From: Bacteroidales bacterium
GTDB taxonomy: Bacteria > Bacteroidota > Bacteroidia > Bacteroidales > UBA12077
Length of the DNA: 15,346 bases
Direction of reading: 5' to 3'
Assembly: GCA_030600865.1 (NCBI GenBank)
Contig: JAUVUS010000011.1
Coordinates: 1 to 15,346, forward strand
A program made the position numbers and the translations under genes. Of the stretch, positions 13,892 to 15,346 are shown one piece after another. The number at the start of each line of letters is the position of its first letter. Within the stretch, counting starts at the first letter, position 1. The notes under the pieces were generated by a model. That model had not been told where the DNA came from and made no database searches. It saw only the letters and a list, made by a program, of their open reading frames with translations.

Positions 13892-15346
13892 ATGAGTTTA
13901 TTTCAAACTTCCGTTGTTAAAAAATACCTGAACGATTTAAGTTCAGAACTAATTGATAAAAAATACAAAGCATTTATTGAATACTTTGGTAATCCTGAAA
14001 TTCAGCAAAACATTCGGGATTCGAAAGAAGAAGAATTTCAAGAAGGGTTTATAAGAGAACTCTTTGTTAAAATTCTGGATTATACGCTTAAACCCAACGT
14101 AAACTTTAATATCGTTTTAGAAAAAAAGAACGTTGACGATAGTAAAAAAGCCGATGGAGCAATACTTAAAGATGAAAATGTAGTTGCAGTTATTGAGTTA
14201 AAATCTACACAAACAACCGACCTTGATACAGTTGAAACACAAGCATTCGGATACAAAAATCATCATCCTAAGTGCCATTATATAATTACATCTAACTTCG
14301 AGAAAATCAGAATCTATATTCAGAATGCAATAGATCATCAAGAATTCGATTTATTCAATTTATCAAAAGAAGACTTTGCTTTACTTTGGTTGTGTTTCTC
14401 AAAAGATAATATCCTTTCTGATATTCCACTTAAAATAAAAGAAGCATCAGTTTTACAGGAAGAAAATGTAACAAAACAACTCTATAACGATTATTCAAAA
14501 TTCAGAAAAGAGATATTTGCTAATATTGTAAAAAATAACACTGAGTTTGATAAACTTGTTCTTTTCAAGAAAACTCAAAAACTATTAGATCGGTTTTTAT
14601 TTATATTTTTTGCAGAAGATAAATTATTACTTCCCCCAAACTCAATAAGCGAAATTGTAAAGCAATGGATTACATTAAAAGATGACTTGGACGAATATGT
14701 TCCGCTTTACGACCGCTTTAAAAAATACTTTGGATATTTAAATACAGGTTTCAAAGGCAAAAAATATGATATTTTCGCTTACAATGGCGGTTTATTTTTG
14801 CCTGATGATATTTTAGATAATATTAAAATTGACGATGAAGTATTACACAAAAATACTTTACAATTGAGTACTTACGATTTCGAAACCGAAGTTGATGTAA
14901 ATATCTTGGGACATATTTTCGAGCATTCATTAAGCGAAATAGAAAATGTTCAGGCTGAAATTGCAGGAGAAGTAATTGACAAACAGAAAACAAAACGTAA
15001 AAAGGACGGAATTTTTTACACTCCAAAATACATAACCAAATACATAGTTGAAAATACGGTCGGAAAACGTTGCGAAGAAAAAAGAACGGAGTTTGGAATT
15101 ATTGATGAAGAATATGCAAAAGGAAGACGAAACCGAAAAAAGGACATTGTTCGGGATTTAGATAATAAACTTATAAAATACCGTGAATGGTTGTTAGAAA
15201 TAACAATTCTTGACCCTGCTTGTGGTTCAGGGGCATTTCTGAATCAAGCTTTAGAATTTCTAATTAATGAACATAAAAAGGTTGATGAACTAAAAGCTCA
15301 ATTATTAGGCGGTTCAATTGTATTTCCAGATATCGAAGCAAAAATT
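13892..15346 (+). CDS. Type IIG-like (Eco57I-class) restriction-modification protein, 5' part
   Basis: The frame opens with ATG at 13892 (MSLFQTSVVKKYLNDLSSEL) and runs 485 codons to the window edge without a stop. The N-terminal part carries a PD-(D/E)xK nuclease core: Asp88 in KKADGAI, then Glu102-Leu-Lys104 in VVAVIELKS. After a helical middle region comes the entry to an N6-adenine DNA methyltransferase: GIFYTPKYITKYIV (about 373-386) and the SAM-binding motif I DPACGSGAFLNQAL from Asp441. A nuclease and methylase on one chain is the plan of type IIG enzymes, which cut near an asymmetric site they also methylate. The NPPY catalytic motif and the target-recognition domain must lie beyond the window. 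BREX PglX has a related methylase but no such nuclease core, so it is less likely. Restriction genes are often horizontally acquired. Confidence 0.85.
   Translation, partial: MSLFQTSVVKKYLNDLSSELIDKKYKAFIEYFGNPEIQQNIRDSKEEEFQEGFIRELFVKILDYTLKPNVNFNIVLEKKNVDDSKKADGAILKDENVVAVIELKSTQTTDLDTVETQAFGYKNHHPKCHYIITSNFEKIRIYIQNAIDHQEFDLFNLSKEDFALLWLCFSKDNILSDIPLKIKEASVLQEENVTKQLYNDYSKFRKEIFANIVKNNTEFDKLVLFKKTQKLLDRFLFIFFAEDKLLLPPNSISEIVKQWITLKDDLDEYVPLYDRFKKYFGYLNTGFKGKKYDIFAYNGGLFLPDDILDNIKIDDEVLHKNTLQLSTYDFETEVDVNILGHIFEHSLSEIENVQAEIAGEVIDKQKTKRKKDGIFYTPKYITKYIVENTVGKRCEEKRTEFGIIDEEYAKGRRNRKKDIVRDLDNKLIKYREWLLEITILDPACGSGAFLNQALEFLINEHKKVDELKAQLLGGSIVFPDIEAKI

Overview
The window looks like chromosomal DNA from an AT-rich member of the Bacteroidota, probably a Bacteroidales/Marinilabiliales-type marine or anaerobic species. 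The reasons are a giant hybrid two-component protein ending in an AraC DNA-binding domain, a propeller/Y_Y_Y sensor joined to a SpoIIE phosphatase, signal peptides and lipoproteins of the phylum's style (one with an acidic SDDED tract after the lipid cysteine, as in surface-exported lipoproteins), -7 promoter elements of the TAnnTTTG type, and almost no Shine-Dalgarno sequences. The species cannot be named from the sequence.

Layout. 1-866: a minus-strand SPOR-domain lipoprotein with its own promoter and terminator. 867-2768: a long-chain acyl-CoA synthetase on the plus strand, followed by a terminator. 2913-6293: a large plus-strand membrane sensor (signal peptide, beta-propeller, Y_Y_Y, one TM, coiled coil, SpoIIE-type PP2C phosphatase) split by one in-frame TAA at 3369. 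6294-6372: a REP-like palindrome between convergent genes. 6380-7949: three minus-strand genes, in transcription order a 54-residue zinc-ribbon-like protein, a GH114/TM1410-like surface lipoprotein, and a His-less cupin. 8133-11267: a TPR-sensor hybrid histidine kinase/response regulator. 11268-11731: an intergenic region with a MITE-like inverted repeat and a tandem 21-bp direct repeat in front of the next gene. 11732-13132: a secreted right-handed beta-helix protein with a strong terminator. 13200-13479: a GC-rich inverted-repeat element and small palindromes. 13480-13662: a two-TM miniprotein with a perfect Shine-Dalgarno, on the minus strand. 13892-end: the first 485 codons of a type IIG-like (Eco57I-class) restriction-modification protein running off the window.

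How it fits together. The two large sensors are different solutions to envelope signalling: one should control a partner-switch type pathway by dephosphorylation, the other should bind DNA directly. The hybrid regulator lies directly upstream of the beta-helix gene, whose leader carries a two-turn-spaced direct repeat. A local regulator-target pair is a reasonable inference, but no SusC/SusD genes are present, so this is not a standard polysaccharide utilisation locus. The repeats cluster around 11.3-13.8 kb, next to the restriction-modification gene, which suggests a plastic part of the chromosome. I did not find a clearly new multi-gene system. The best leads are the interrupted SpoIIE sensor, the direct-repeat operator, the SD-led miniprotein and the restriction gene at the right edge.
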